Positions 9,227 through 17,061 are shown, counted from the stretch's first letter. The stretch is 64,000 nt of DNA from Mechercharimyces sp. CAU 1602 (GCF_024753565.1 NZ_JANTPT010000001.1:372001-436000); one strand, 5' to 3'. Made by a program: numbers and translations. The notes: generated by a model not told the origin, from the letters alone.

Positions 9227-10161
9227 GTGCTGAAATCCTTCTGGATTCTTATGGGGTATGCAACCTAACGACGGTGAACCTTGCGCAATTCGTAGATGAA
9301 GGAAAGTTTGATTTGTACGGCGCCCTCGAAGCGCAAAAACGAAGCGTTCGTATCGGACTTCGAATGACGCTCGCTGAACTGGAATTACCGCATTGGAACG
9401 AAATTCAGCAACGCGACAGACTTCTCGGTACCTCGTTAACGGGTGTCAAGGATGCAGGTGTTTCTACAGAAGAACTACGGATCTTGAGGGTGTTTGCGGA
9501 AGAAGAAGCGCGTCGATATGCGAAAGAACTCCGAGTCTCTACGCCACTTCTCGTCACGACAGTAAAACCGGAAGGCACCTTGTCGCAAGTAGCTGGAGGC
9601 GTATCCTCCGGTTTACATTGGTCTCACTCGCCGTACTACATTCGTCGAATCAGAATTAACGCGACTGATCCACTAGCGCAGGTAGCGAAAGAACTCGGAT
9701 GGACAGCGAATCCTGAAATAGGGACGCAAGGCGATACCGAAGAGGAGCGAATGCAGAACGCGAGGACGTTAGTCATCGACTTCCCTGTGTCATCAGGCGC
9801 AAAGAAGACGAAGGATGACGTATATGCGCGAGACCAATTCGATACTTATTTTGAATTTCAGTCTGTTTATACGGAACACAACTCATCCAATACGATCCAC
9901 GTGCGCAATGACGAATGGGAAGAAGTCGAAAATATCGTGTGGAGAAAATGGGATGACTTTACGGCAGTTTCGTTCTTGTCTTATGACGGAGGGACGTATC
10001 AACTGGCGCCTTACGAGGCTATATCCGAAGCGCGGTATGAAGAAATGAAATCGAGTATGAAGCCGTTTGATCCTGCGTTGTTGGCGAACTACGAGAGTGG
10101 CGGAGAGGAATTCGATGTCGGGAATGACGGTTGCGAGAGCGGGATCTGTCCGATTAGATAA
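9227..10161 (+). CDS. nrdJ: Adenosylcobalamin-dependent ribonucleoside-triphosphate reductase, exon 2
   Basis: The exon starts with the last two bases (GT) of the catalytic Cys codon and continues Ala-Glu-Ile-Leu-Leu. The adjacent GVCNLTTVNL supplies the second redox cysteine of the active site, and the C-terminal GCESGICPIR supplies the pair of shuttle cysteines that re-reduce it. All residues needed for catalysis are therefore present in the spliced product. Without splicing, exon 2 has no sensible start: the frame is open back to 9196, but that stretch is intron sequence. Confidence 0.92.
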
Positions 10162-10182
10162 CAAAAAATTTGAAAGGATGTT

Positions 10183-10947
10183 ATGAAAATGAGTTTATTA
10201 ATCAGCGAGGCTGTAAGTGGGAGATTGAACGGAATACAGGCGACAACTTCGCCAATGACATACGAAGAAGCGTTGGATACGCAAGCTAATTTGCAATGGC
10301 CGCCGATCATTTACAAGGATGGTGGATGGCATCAAGCGACTCCGGAAGAAGTCGACGAGGAGTTGAACCCTGCAAATTCACTAGAAGGAGACGAAGTCCT
10401 GCAACACTTGAACCTTGCGCAGGTACCAGACGCTTCTGTAGCGGACTTAGATGATTTCTTAGAAGGGCAAGGCGTGTTGGAAGGGATGGGCGTCATTTTC
10501 CTCGCAGGTGGGTTGATACAGAACGTTGATCCAATATATCTCGCGGTACATTCGTCGCTCGAATCTGGACGCGGAACAAGCAAGTTAGCAACAGGTACGG
10601 TCGAAGGATACGAAGGGTGGTACAACGTATTCGGCATCGGAGCGATCGACGAAAACCCCAACGAAAGGGGAGCGCAGTACGCAAAAGAGAAAGGCTGGGA
10701 CTCCGCTGCCAAGGCGATTTACGGCGGAATCAAGTGGATTTCATATTTCTACATTCATGCTGGACAGAACACGCTTTATAAGATGAAATGGAATCCGAAA
10801 TCACCGGGAGACCACCAATACGCAACGGATATCGGTTGGTCAAGAAAGCAGGCTACTCGTATCGCTAGTCATTACAGAACATTCGGAGATATCGAAGCGT
10901 GTTGGGACTTACCGAATTACGCTGCCGAGGAGGATGTGAATGTTTAA
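10183..10947 (+). CDS. Glucosaminidase-type peptidoglycan hydrolase
   Basis: The 254-residue protein has an N-terminal 90-residue acidic region of unknown fold. The glucosaminidase domain follows from about residue 100: LAVHSSLESGRGTSKLA with the catalytic Glu, YNVFGIGAID, and the terminal Tyr-Ala-Thr-Asp-Ile region. Members cleave N-acetylglucosaminyl bonds of the cell wall. No signal peptide is visible, so as a lysin it would need a holin or phage-tail delivery. Its place between reductase and dUTPase, away from any visible lysis genes, is odd. The start is ATG 10183, with GAAAGGA 4-5 bases upstream. Confidence 0.85.
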   Translation: MKMSLLISEAVSGRLNGIQATTSPMTYEEALDTQANLQWPPIIYKDGGWHQATPEEVDEELNPANSLEGDEVLQHLNLAQVPDASVADLDDFLEGQGVLEGMGVIFLAGGLIQNVDPIYLAVHSSLESGRGTSKLATGTVEGYEGWYNVFGIGAIDENPNERGAQYAKEKGWDSAAKAIYGGIKWISYFYIHAGQNTLYKMKWNPKSPGDHQYATDIGWSRKQATRIASHYRTFGDIEACWDLPNYAAEEDVNV

Positions 10948-11647
10948 CGATCACGGAAAGGTCGAACGTAAGACGTGGTATAACGGCAAGACTTCGCAAG
11001 TAGTTCCTTACGGGTACGACTTGAACGTCAAAGTAAAGAGGCTCCAAGAAGATGCAGTGATCCCGGAATATGCGACGGTAGGATCGGCTGGATTCGATTT
11101 GGTTGCGACAGATACCGTCATCATCGAGCCTGGAGAAACGAAAATGATTCCGACAGGTCTTGCATTTGAGATACCCAATGGCTACGAAATGCAAATTCGA
11201 ATGAGAAGTGGAATTGCGAAGATAACTCGTCTTAGAATGCCGAATGGGATAGGGACAATCGACAGTGACTATCGAGGAGAAATCAAAATACAACTCGAGA
11301 ATATCGCTATGGGATATGAGCAAGTCGTACAAAAAGGCGACCGCATAGCGCAAGCCGTTATCGCGCCAGTCATACGAGCAAACATCGAAGAAACTGAAGA
11401 ATTAATGGAAACTGCGAGAGGATCGGGAGGTTTCGGGTCGACTGGAGTAGATGTGTCCACTGAAAAACGTCCAGTGTATCTAACGGAAGAACAATGGGGG
11501 AGCGTTCATGCCGCAGTAGCCAAAGAGATGTCGAGAACTCAATACAAACCAGGAGGAAGCGAATGGTATTGGCAATTAAGCAGTATAACGAGTCCTTTGT
11601 GCAGAGCAGCGGGATATGCGGAAGTGGACGAAGGAATCGAACCATAG
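10940..11647 (+). CDS. dut: dUTP diphosphatase with C-terminal extension
   Basis: It hydrolyses dUTP to dUMP, keeping uracil out of DNA and feeding ThyX. Trimeric dUTPase motifs are in order: SAGFDLVA (1), RSGIA (2), GTIDSDYRGE (3), GDRIAQ (4) and the glycine-rich GSGGFGSTG (5), which closes over the active site. About 35 residues precede motif 1, and about 65 residues follow motif 5, an extension that is not part of the usual enzyme and has no recognised domain. The ATG at 10940 follows GAGGAGG, and the gene overlaps the glucosaminidase gene by 8 bases. Confidence 0.92.
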   Translation: MFNDHGKVERKTWYNGKTSQVVPYGYDLNVKVKRLQEDAVIPEYATVGSAGFDLVATDTVIIEPGETKMIPTGLAFEIPNGYEMQIRMRSGIAKITRLRMPNGIGTIDSDYRGEIKIQLENIAMGYEQVVQKGDRIAQAVIAPVIRANIEETEELMETARGSGGFGSTGVDVSTEKRPVYLTEEQWGSVHAAVAKEMSRTQYKPGGSEWYWQLSSITSPLCRAAGYAEVDEGIEP

Positions 11648-11673
11648 GAAGGTGATAGCGAATGAGTGTATAA

Positions 11674-11871
11674 ATGGCCCGACAAATTAGCGTTATTGTA
11701 GCGGAGTCAACAGCATGACGGGGCACTGAGGATTCTCCAGCTCATACGATATACCGCTATTGGTCGCTGGATGGCGAATTGTTAGCGCAAAGAAATCCGA
11801 CTAACAAGAATTTTCCGCGCATTAAATATAAACCGCCAGTGAAGTTATGTGATGGAAAGGAATGCAAATAG
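11674..11871 (+). pseudogene. Small phage ORF interrupted by an in-frame TGA
   Basis: From ATG 11674 a frame of 65 sense codons runs to TAG at 11869, broken by one TGA at 11716 after 14 codons. The downstream part (Tyr-Arg-Tyr-Trp-Ser-Leu-Asp-Gly and a Lys/Pro-rich end with CDGKECK) has codon use like its neighbours. It is either a recently broken gene, a sequence error, or a readthrough site. There is no start with a binding site for the second part alone. Confidence 0.35.
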
Positions 11872-11890
11872 TACGAAAGGAGGACGAAGA

Positions 11891-12616
11891 TTGAGCGAAG
11901 TTAAGTTAAACGTAGAATTACTCGCCCATACAAAAGTATCCGAAAAGATGGCGTTTGAATTGCTACAATACGTCGGTCCAGGTGTACAGGAGTCACAAGG
12001 ACTCGCTTTGACTGCGATAAGAACCTGTTATTCCGCGAATAAACCGAGCGAAATCGTTGCGAAAGAGGGGAAAAAGTATTTCCACAATGAAGCTACAGAT
12101 GGCGAAAAGGGGGCGGAAGTTGACCGTTTGATTCGGCACATCATGCGCTCCAAGCATACGTCCACGATCGAGCATTTGAGCTATACGTTTGCTATCGAAG
12201 GATTATCACGGTCAGCATTGGCGCAATTGACGAGACATCGATTCTTCTCATTCAGCGTTCAGAGTCAACGGTATGTGAAGATGGGGAGTGACGACCGAAG
12301 TGGCGGATTTGATTACGTCGCGCCTCCTTCATTAAGTAAGTCAGAGAGTTACCATAACGCGATGAGACGTTCACAAGCGGTTTACGATGAATTGCGAAGA
12401 TCAAGTGTGCTTGCTGAAGACGCAAGATTCATTCTCCCAAACGCCACAGCAACGAATCTCGTCATGACCGGGAATCTCCGAGCCATTCTCGACTTCTATT
12501 CGAAGAGGCAAGAAGGAAAGGGCGCACAGTGGGAGATTGCGGAGTTGGCCGAAAGGGTTCGGAGGGAAGTCGTCATGGTTGATCCGTGGGTAGATCCATT
12601 CTTTGACGAGATGTAG
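11891..12616 (+). CDS. thyX: FAD-dependent thymidylate synthase ThyX
   Basis: ThyX makes dTMP from dUMP using methylene-tetrahydrofolate and FAD. The signature RHRFFSFSVQSQRY is near residue 105, matching the RHRxxSxxxxSxR motif that binds dUMP and flavin. The product is 241 residues, of normal length. The start chosen is TTG 11891 after GAAAGGAGG; the ATG at 11849 lies in the previous frame without a binding site. With the preceding dUTPase it forms a dUTP-to-dTMP route independent of host ThyA. Confidence 0.94.
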   Translation: MSEVKLNVELLAHTKVSEKMAFELLQYVGPGVQESQGLALTAIRTCYSANKPSEIVAKEGKKYFHNEATDGEKGAEVDRLIRHIMRSKHTSTIEHLSYTFAIEGLSRSALAQLTRHRFFSFSVQSQRYVKMGSDDRSGGFDYVAPPSLSKSESYHNAMRRSQAVYDELRRSSVLAEDARFILPNATATNLVMTGNLRAILDFYSKRQEGKGAQWEIAELAERVRREVVMVDPWVDPFFDEM

Positions 12617-12625
12617 GGGGAAGAA

Positions 12626-12661
12626 GCCGTGTAGTAAAATACGCTGCGCGGCAAATTTTTT
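12626..12661 (+). terminator. Probable rho-independent terminator after thyX
   Basis: GCCGTG (12626-12631) pairs with CGCGGC (12647-12652), including one G-U pair, and is followed by AAATTTTTT. It is the first clear terminator in the prophage part of the window and would end the long transcript from the left. Confidence 0.6.
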
Positions 12662-12803
12662 CTTTGGAAGTGTCCTAATTCGGAAACACAGGTGAGTGTA
12701 TATAGATAGGACGAAAAAAAATCATCGAGATGTTATCAAACGCGGGCTACCTTGCCCCTATTAAAGATAAGAAAGAAAAAAAGTCCACAAAAAGTGCGCG
12801 AAG

Positions 12804-12832
12804 TTGCTTACTAATGACTCTAAACATTATAG
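12804..12832 (+). promoter_or_regulatory. Possible sigma-A promoter for the second phage operon
   Basis: TTGCTT and TTATAG are separated by 17 bases, upstream of the small gene at 12,857. The match is imperfect, but a new promoter is expected here because a terminator precedes it. The 12,662-12,803 stretch holds no gene I can support. Confidence 0.35.
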
Positions 12833-12856
12833 AGGGAGAAAAAGGAGGAGAAAGGT

Positions 12857-13024
12857 ATGGCTACAAAATTCCTCGACGGGAAAGTAAAGAAAGCGAATCG
12901 ACGACGGAAAGTCCAATATTCCCAAGATACTCGAGCATCGTCAGTCAACCGTTATAACGTCAGAGATTTGCCGAAAGACCACCCCTTAAGAATCAAATAC
13001 GGAGAGGAGAATAGCCATGCGTGA
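12857..13024 (+). CDS. Small basic phage protein
   Basis: A 55-residue basic protein rich in Lys and Arg (KVKKANRRRKV near the N-terminus), starting at ATG 12857 after AAAGGAGG. It overlaps the next gene by 8 bases. Nucleic-acid binding is possible but not shown. Confidence 0.55.
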   Translation: MATKFLDGKVKKANRRRKVQYSQDTRASSVNRYNVRDLPKDHPLRIKYGEENSHA

Positions 13025-13334
13025 GTGTATGACGGGTTTCGATTGTGTGGAGCGTAGAGCGCAAGTGGGTGAAAAAGTCGTAGCTGTAGAGGGACCGGAT
13101 TACCTTCGTGGTCAGCAATTTGAAGTAGGCGATATCCTTAAGATCACAGATCAACGTGGATGCCTCGATGTAGGGGAATTCGGTCAACTCATTGACCAGA
13201 CAGAATATCTAGTTCTAGTGCCGAAAATGAGCGACATGGGCTGGCTTGAGGAACGTATGGAATCGCTTGAATCAGAGGTTGAGGGACTGCGTAGCCAATT
13301 TACCTACTATGTAGAGAAGGAGGCGAAGGTCTAG
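13017..13334 (+). CDS. Hypothetical phage protein, beta-rich with C-terminal coiled coil
   Basis: The 105-residue product has a beta-rich N-terminal part (KVVAVEGPDY, DILKITDQRG) resembling a small SH3-like barrel, then a helical Glu-rich segment. It starts at ATG 13017 after GGAGAGGAG and shares its last base with the kinase start. Function unknown. Confidence 0.6.
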   Translation: MRECMTGFDCVERRAQVGEKVVAVEGPDYLRGQQFEVGDILKITDQRGCLDVGEFGQLIDQTEYLVLVPKMSDMGWLEERMESLESEVEGLRSQFTYYVEKEAKV

Positions 13335-13870
13335 TGAAGATTGCATTGACGGGGAAGATGCGTAGTGGGAAGTCTACAGTTGCGGAGTATCTGAGCGAGA
13401 ATTATGGATTTCATTCTTGCGCATTTGGCGATACGCTCAAACTTTTCGCCAACAAACTGTTTCAACCACGTCAGTTAAAGGATCGCCAACTATACCAATG
13501 GTTTGGTCAAACGATGCGAGAGCGGGAATCGGATATCTGGGTACGGCATTTAGATTACGCGATATACGACTTAGTTACGACCGGAAAGAACATAGTCATC
13601 ACCGATCTCCGACAGCCCAACGAATATCAATACTGCCGTGAGAAAGGGTTCGCAATCATCCGCGTTACCTGCCCTGATGATATACGCCTCCAACGCATGA
13701 GACAAGAAGGCGATTTATTCGACGAAACCACGCTCAATCACGAAACGGAAATGTACATTGACGGATTCGGCGTTGATTTCGAAATTGAAAACGGAGGCAG
13801 ATGGCTTGACATGGCGGAACAGGTTGACGTTATTGTACGGAATCTTCCTTTAATAGAGGAGGCTATGTGA
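13334..13870 (+). CDS. Deoxynucleoside monophosphate kinase
   Basis: The 178-residue protein begins with a P-loop, LTGKMRSGKSTVAEYL, and has the phage dNMP-kinase layout: FGDTLK after the loop, an ITDLRQPNE strand (Walker B region with Asp), and IRVTCPDDIRLQRM in the lid region. It phosphorylates dNMPs to dNDPs and, with ThyX and the reductase, completes precursor supply. It starts at GTG 13334 after AGAAGGAGG. Confidence 0.85.
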   Translation: MKIALTGKMRSGKSTVAEYLSENYGFHSCAFGDTLKLFANKLFQPRQLKDRQLYQWFGQTMRERESDIWVRHLDYAIYDLVTTGKNIVITDLRQPNEYQYCREKGFAIIRVTCPDDIRLQRMRQEGDLFDETTLNHETEMYIDGFGVDFEIENGGRWLDMAEQVDVIVRNLPLIEEAM

Positions 13871-14098
13871 TTGCGTTTCAAACTCATTCACCATGACGTC
13901 ACTGACGACGGAAAATACGAAATGACCTACGAAATCCTCGACTCTCCTGTTTTCTCGTCTGACAGCGAAATTATTTACGAGTTTACAAAAAGACCCCCGT
14001 ATAAGAACGCCAGGGAAAACGGAGATCTTGTCGTCGTTCGAAACAGCTTTGGAACTCCGGCTTTCATTGAATGGATATATTATCCTGACGGCTTCTAG
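13871..14098 (+). CDS. Hypothetical phage protein
   Basis: A 75-residue, beta-rich protein with no recognised motif. It starts at TTG 13871 immediately after the kinase stop, with GAGGAGG upstream. It is the last + strand gene before an opposing - strand gene. Confidence 0.55.
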   Translation: MRFKLIHHDVTDDGKYEMTYEILDSPVFSSDSEIIYEFTKRPPYKNARENGDLVVVRNSFGTPAFIEWIYYPDGF

Positions 14099-14103
14099 CT
14101 ACT

Positions 14104-14487
14104 TTACTTTCCGATATTATCGTCAGGCGCGTCATAGTCTTCGAGCTTGAACGTTAAAGCACCGTTCTCTTTTCCATCGAAGAAATAACGGCGGGATTGA
14201 TTCATAGGCAGTTTATAGCGTTGCACGAGTTTGCGGACTGTCGTATAGCCTCGCTGATCAATTTTATATGGGCGTGTATCGGTTAGTCGAACGACGTCTG
14301 GTTTCGCGAGGGCGATGCGATGGTTCACCGGATCGTATCCGATGTACAGCGAAATTGGGATATCGACGCAGGAGAGTTCGACGCGAGCGAGCTTATTTAA
14401 AGATAGACGTTGTTGTTTGTCGATCGTGACGAACATGTCCGTTGCTCTATGACCGCCAGGTGTTGCACTGATCCATTCGATTGACAT
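14104..14487 (-). CDS. Putative phage regulator, the only - strand gene in the visible prophage
   Basis: A 127-residue protein read against all its neighbours. Its middle (DKQQRLSLNKLARVEL, then a YIGYDPVNHRIALAKP strand) loosely resembles AbrB-type swapped-hairpin DNA-binding proteins, but I do not claim membership. The start is ATG 14487, eight bases after GGAGG, rather than ATG 14502, which overlaps that site. It has its own promoter with a near-palindrome. Isolated, oppositely oriented and independently transcribed genes in prophages are often lysogeny regulators or cargo; that is inference from position. Confidence 0.5.
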   Translation of the reverse strand: MSIEWISATPGGHRATDMFVTIDKQQRLSLNKLARVELSCVDIPISLYIGYDPVNHRIALAKPDVVRLTDTRPYKIDQRGYTTVRKLVQRYKLPMNQSRRYFFDGKENGALTFKLEDYDAPDDNIGK

Positions 14488-14536
14488 ATGTATAACCTCC
14501 ATTGCGAGGGAATCCGTTACATTACAGGTTTCTACT

Positions 14537-14566
14537 ATTATATTCGGTTTACCTGCGTAATTGCAA
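14537..14566 (-). promoter_or_regulatory. Sigma-A promoter for the - strand phage gene, with inverted repeat
   Basis: Read on the - strand, TTGCAA (14561-14566) and TATAAT (14537-14542) are 18 bases apart. The interrupted inverted repeat ATTAC-A-GGT / ACC-TGC-GTAAT spans the core promoter (14521-14562) and could be an autoregulatory operator. Confidence 0.6.
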
Positions 14567-14601
14567 GATAGTTACGGAATTTTCGGAAAGGAGATGATCG
14601 A

Positions 14602-15072
14602 ATAGGAACCGTCAAGCACGACATCGAAGCGGCACATCGCCGTTATGCGCAAGACTACGACTGTATGACGCCTCGCGGAGTTCATCGTTTATTGCGGGAC
14701 CAATTCAAGTTAGGCGTAAGGTGTTACGACAAAGGCGATTACGCAGGTAAGGATATCTTAATGGATTTACACAAGGCTTACTGGAAAGCGGGGTTAACCG
14801 AGCGTCAGAAAGAGGCGCTGTATTACGTTTACGTGCGGGACTTACGACAAGTGGACACGGCGTTTGAGATGCGGATTACGCAGCAGGCTGTAGCGGACCA
14901 CATTATCGGAGCGCTGAAACGGATAGCGAAGGTTTACGAAGTTTGGAGCGAAGAAACAGGGAAGGAGGAAACGGAAGCCTGTTATGTTTGCGGAAAGTAC
15001 CTCCTATCCGGCGAAGAAAGAAGCGGAATGTGTATTGAGTGTGAGCGAAGGGAGGCGACAAGCGATAAGTAA
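14602..15072 (+). CDS. Sigma-70 region 4-like protein with zinc ribbon
   Basis: The central segment (LTERQKEALYYVYVRDLRQVDTAF, then ITQQAVADHIIGALKRI) is a sigma region 4 helix-turn-helix. A C-terminal CYVCG...CIEC set forms a likely zinc ribbon. No region 2 is visible, so it is not a complete sigma factor. It may redirect host RNA polymerase as a late-gene activator. The binding site AAAGGAG is followed by ATA at 14602, in frame and 8 bases away; the first ATG, at 14665, has no binding site. The start is therefore uncertain. Confidence 0.68.
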   Translation: MGTVKHDIEAAHRRYAQDYDCMTPRGVHRLLRDQFKLGVRCYDKGDYAGKDILMDLHKAYWKAGLTERQKEALYYVYVRDLRQVDTAFEMRITQQAVADHIIGALKRIAKVYEVWSEETGKEETEACYVCGKYLLSGEERSGMCIECERREATSDK

Positions 15073-15334
15073 ATTGCGAAATCACTACGGCTACGGCGTT
15101 AGAAAAGACGAAGAGTCTTTCGCAGACAAGATACCGCCTGGCGGAAACTGGCGAAGTCTAAGTCGAGAGGATCAACTAGTTTTCTGGAACGGAAAGATAC
15201 CCATTAGTGGAGGTAGCACTAATGGGTTGCGCAAGAAAGCGTGGGATGAGCCTGCTGGAACTATTACGACTTCACCGATTCAAAAACTATCGTGCCAGCT
15301 TCATCCTGGCGCAAATATTGAAAGGAGTGGATAT
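15065..15334 (+). pseudogene. Fragment of a second C5 methyltransferase target-recognition region
   Basis: About 90 codons in the same frame as the methyltransferase downstream. They read like the C-terminal half of another C5 enzyme: KIPPGGNWRSL, then AWDEPAGTITTSP, then LHPG, which is the family pattern around the recognition domain. The ensuing methyltransferase already has its own complete set of motifs and its own ATG with AAAGGAG. The fragment starts near ATA 15065, after GGGAGG, and contains a perfect 10-bp hairpin at 15200-15226. It may be a recombination remnant, or an N-terminal extension if translation runs through. Confidence 0.45.
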
Positions 15335-16441
15335 ATGGAGTTTAACGTGACACCAACGGAACCGTCGAATGGACTCACGATTGCGGAGTTGTTCTGTGGA
15401 GGCGGATTGATGGCGGTAGGGTTAAAGGAAGCGGGATTCGATATTGTCTGGGCAAACGATGTAAATAAGCAAGCAATAAAGGCATACCGACACAATGTAG
15501 GAATGCACGCGGTTCTAAGTGATATAACGGAGATCGATCCTGAGGGTATTCCGGATACAGATATTATTGCCGGAGGACCACCGTGCCAAGACTTTAGCGT
15601 AGCAGGTAAGCATGACGGGGAGGAGGGGAAGAATGGCCGGCTAGTATGGGCGTATTTGAACATTATTGAGCGCAAACAACCGAAAGCTTTTATATTTGAA
15701 AACGTCAAGGGATTGATAGGAAAGCGCCATAGAGAAACGTTTGACTCTCTTATTACGAAGTTTAACGAAATTGGGTATCGAATTAGTTGGCGACTGATAA
15801 ATGCATGGGACTACGGAGTGGCGCAGAAGAGAGAACGCGTGTTTATCGTGGGTATACGAAGAGATCTCGGTTTTGAATTTCAGTTTCCGGAACCTGATCC
15901 CGCAGACTACCGGACACAGGTATTGTGTGATGTAATTGGCGATCTACCTGTACCTGATCAGAATTGGAACGTTAAGAAGCCTGAGCGTAAGGCGAATATG
16001 AGCGCACCGAGTCCAACGATTACGACACAGTTTTATTGCCAGACAGTGGAGATTTCGAATCACGATGAGAAGTCATACTGGACTCCGAAAAGTGATTATA
16101 GCTACGACCAAGCTAATCGCGTTCAATCCCTTAGTCAACCGTCAAATACGATACCCGCTCATCATAATTCCGGACAGCCGATCCACCCGCAGTCAAAGCC
16201 ACGTAGATTCACCGTTAGAGAATGTTTGCGAATCCAATCCGCGCCTGACTGGTACGTCATACCGGAAGACTTATCGTTATCTGCGCAGTATCGCATTGTC
16301 GGAAATGGCGTAGCATGTCGGGTGGCGTGGTATCTCGGAAAAGCATTAGCGCAACAATTAAACGAATATTCGAAAAAGGAGGTGTTAGATTGGCGTTCAC
16401 GATTACAGACGACTATAAAAAACAATTCGAAGGCGCAGTAG
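15335..16441 (+). CDS. DNA (cytosine-5) methyltransferase
   Basis: The 368-residue enzyme transfers a methyl group from SAM to cytosine C5. Motif I is IAELFCGGGLMAVG, motif IV is GGPPCQDFS with the catalytic Cys, motif VI is FENV, motif VIII is QKRERV, and motifs IX-X are RECLRIQ and YRIVGNGV. All are present in order. No cognate restriction enzyme is nearby, so protection of phage DNA from host restriction is the likely role. It starts at ATG 15335, eight bases after AAAGGAG. The frame is open upstream through the fragment at 15,065, so a longer form is possible. Confidence 0.9.
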   Translation: MEFNVTPTEPSNGLTIAELFCGGGLMAVGLKEAGFDIVWANDVNKQAIKAYRHNVGMHAVLSDITEIDPEGIPDTDIIAGGPPCQDFSVAGKHDGEEGKNGRLVWAYLNIIERKQPKAFIFENVKGLIGKRHRETFDSLITKFNEIGYRISWRLINAWDYGVAQKRERVFIVGIRRDLGFEFQFPEPDPADYRTQVLCDVIGDLPVPDQNWNVKKPERKANMSAPSPTITTQFYCQTVEISNHDEKSYWTPKSDYSYDQANRVQSLSQPSNTIPAHHNSGQPIHPQSKPRRFTVRECLRIQSAPDWYVIPEDLSLSAQYRIVGNGVACRVAWYLGKALAQQLNEYSKKEVLDWRSRLQTTIKNNSKAQ

Positions 16442-16854
16442 ATGCGTTGCTTGCGAAGGAGGCGTTTATTGAGTGCAGGGAATTTCGAATGAGCGTGGTT
16501 AACGACTTGATAACGGAGTATACGCATTTTATCGGGGAATCACCTGACACAAAGCAACTGGAACGATTGACTGATTATATTCTTCACGAAGAGATAAACG
16601 ATCCACATCCGGATAAAGCGAGTCGAGAAGAGTATCCGATATTTAGCGATAGGCAACTGGAGAGGCGACGGAGTGGCGAGGTTTCGTTTAAGAAGGCTAG
16701 AGATGTTGGAACGGATGGACGATTTTATCGGAAACCGAGGAGACGGTTTTACGATAAGGATACGCATAAGCGGAATAAGACGCGGAAGAAGCGATATACG
16801 AAGGATACTAAGGCGAGCGAGGTACGAGTGTATTCGTTGGAAAATTCGGATTGA
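16390..16854 (+). CDS. Hypothetical phage protein with basic C-terminus
   Basis: A 154-residue protein starting at TTG 16390, after AAAGGAGG, inside the 3' end of the methyltransferase gene. The first half is acidic and helical. The second half is very basic (RKPRRRFYDKDTHKRNKTRKKR region) and may bind nucleic acid. No family recognised. Confidence 0.55.
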   Translation: MAFTITDDYKKQFEGAVDALLAKEAFIECREFRMSVVNDLITEYTHFIGESPDTKQLERLTDYILHEEINDPHPDKASREEYPIFSDRQLERRRSGEVSFKKARDVGTDGRFYRKPRRRFYDKDTHKRNKTRKKRYTKDTKASEVRVYSLENSD

Positions 16855-16908
16855 TGGCGGTTATAGGACAAATTATGAGATCCGTATATTTAAATGAGGT
16901 GAGAGAGG

Positions 16909-17061
16909 ATGAAAGGGAAGGCTAAAAAGAGATATGAGCTTAAATTAGCGATACCATCAAAAGAATTAAATAAAGAAGAGCTTGCTAAGGCAAAAGAAAA
17001 AGAGGCTTTAGTAATAGATTTCCTTATTAATAAATACCTTTCAAAAGAAGCTGGCATATAG
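16909..17061 (+). CDS. Small basic helical protein upstream of the integrase
   Basis: A 50-residue Lys/Glu-rich protein with ATG 16909 after GAGGTGAGAGAGG. It has a lower GC content than the replication block, like the integrase next to it. Small basic proteins beside large serine integrases can be recombination directionality factors; nothing in the sequence proves that role here. Confidence 0.5.
   Translation: MKGKAKKRYELKLAIPSKELNKEELAKAKEKEALVIDFLINKYLSKEAGI

Noticed and set aside
11716-11718. Selenocysteine at the in-frame TGA
   Set aside because: No SECIS-like hairpin is visible just downstream, and no selenium genes are in the window.
12730-12957. 75-codon ORF overlapping the small basic phage gene
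   Set aside because: It has no binding site, and it overlaps a frame with a strong AAAGGAGG and ATG.
13871-14104. Host gene island inside the prophage
   Set aside because: Codon use and binding sites match the surrounding phage genes; the strand change alone is not evidence for host origin.
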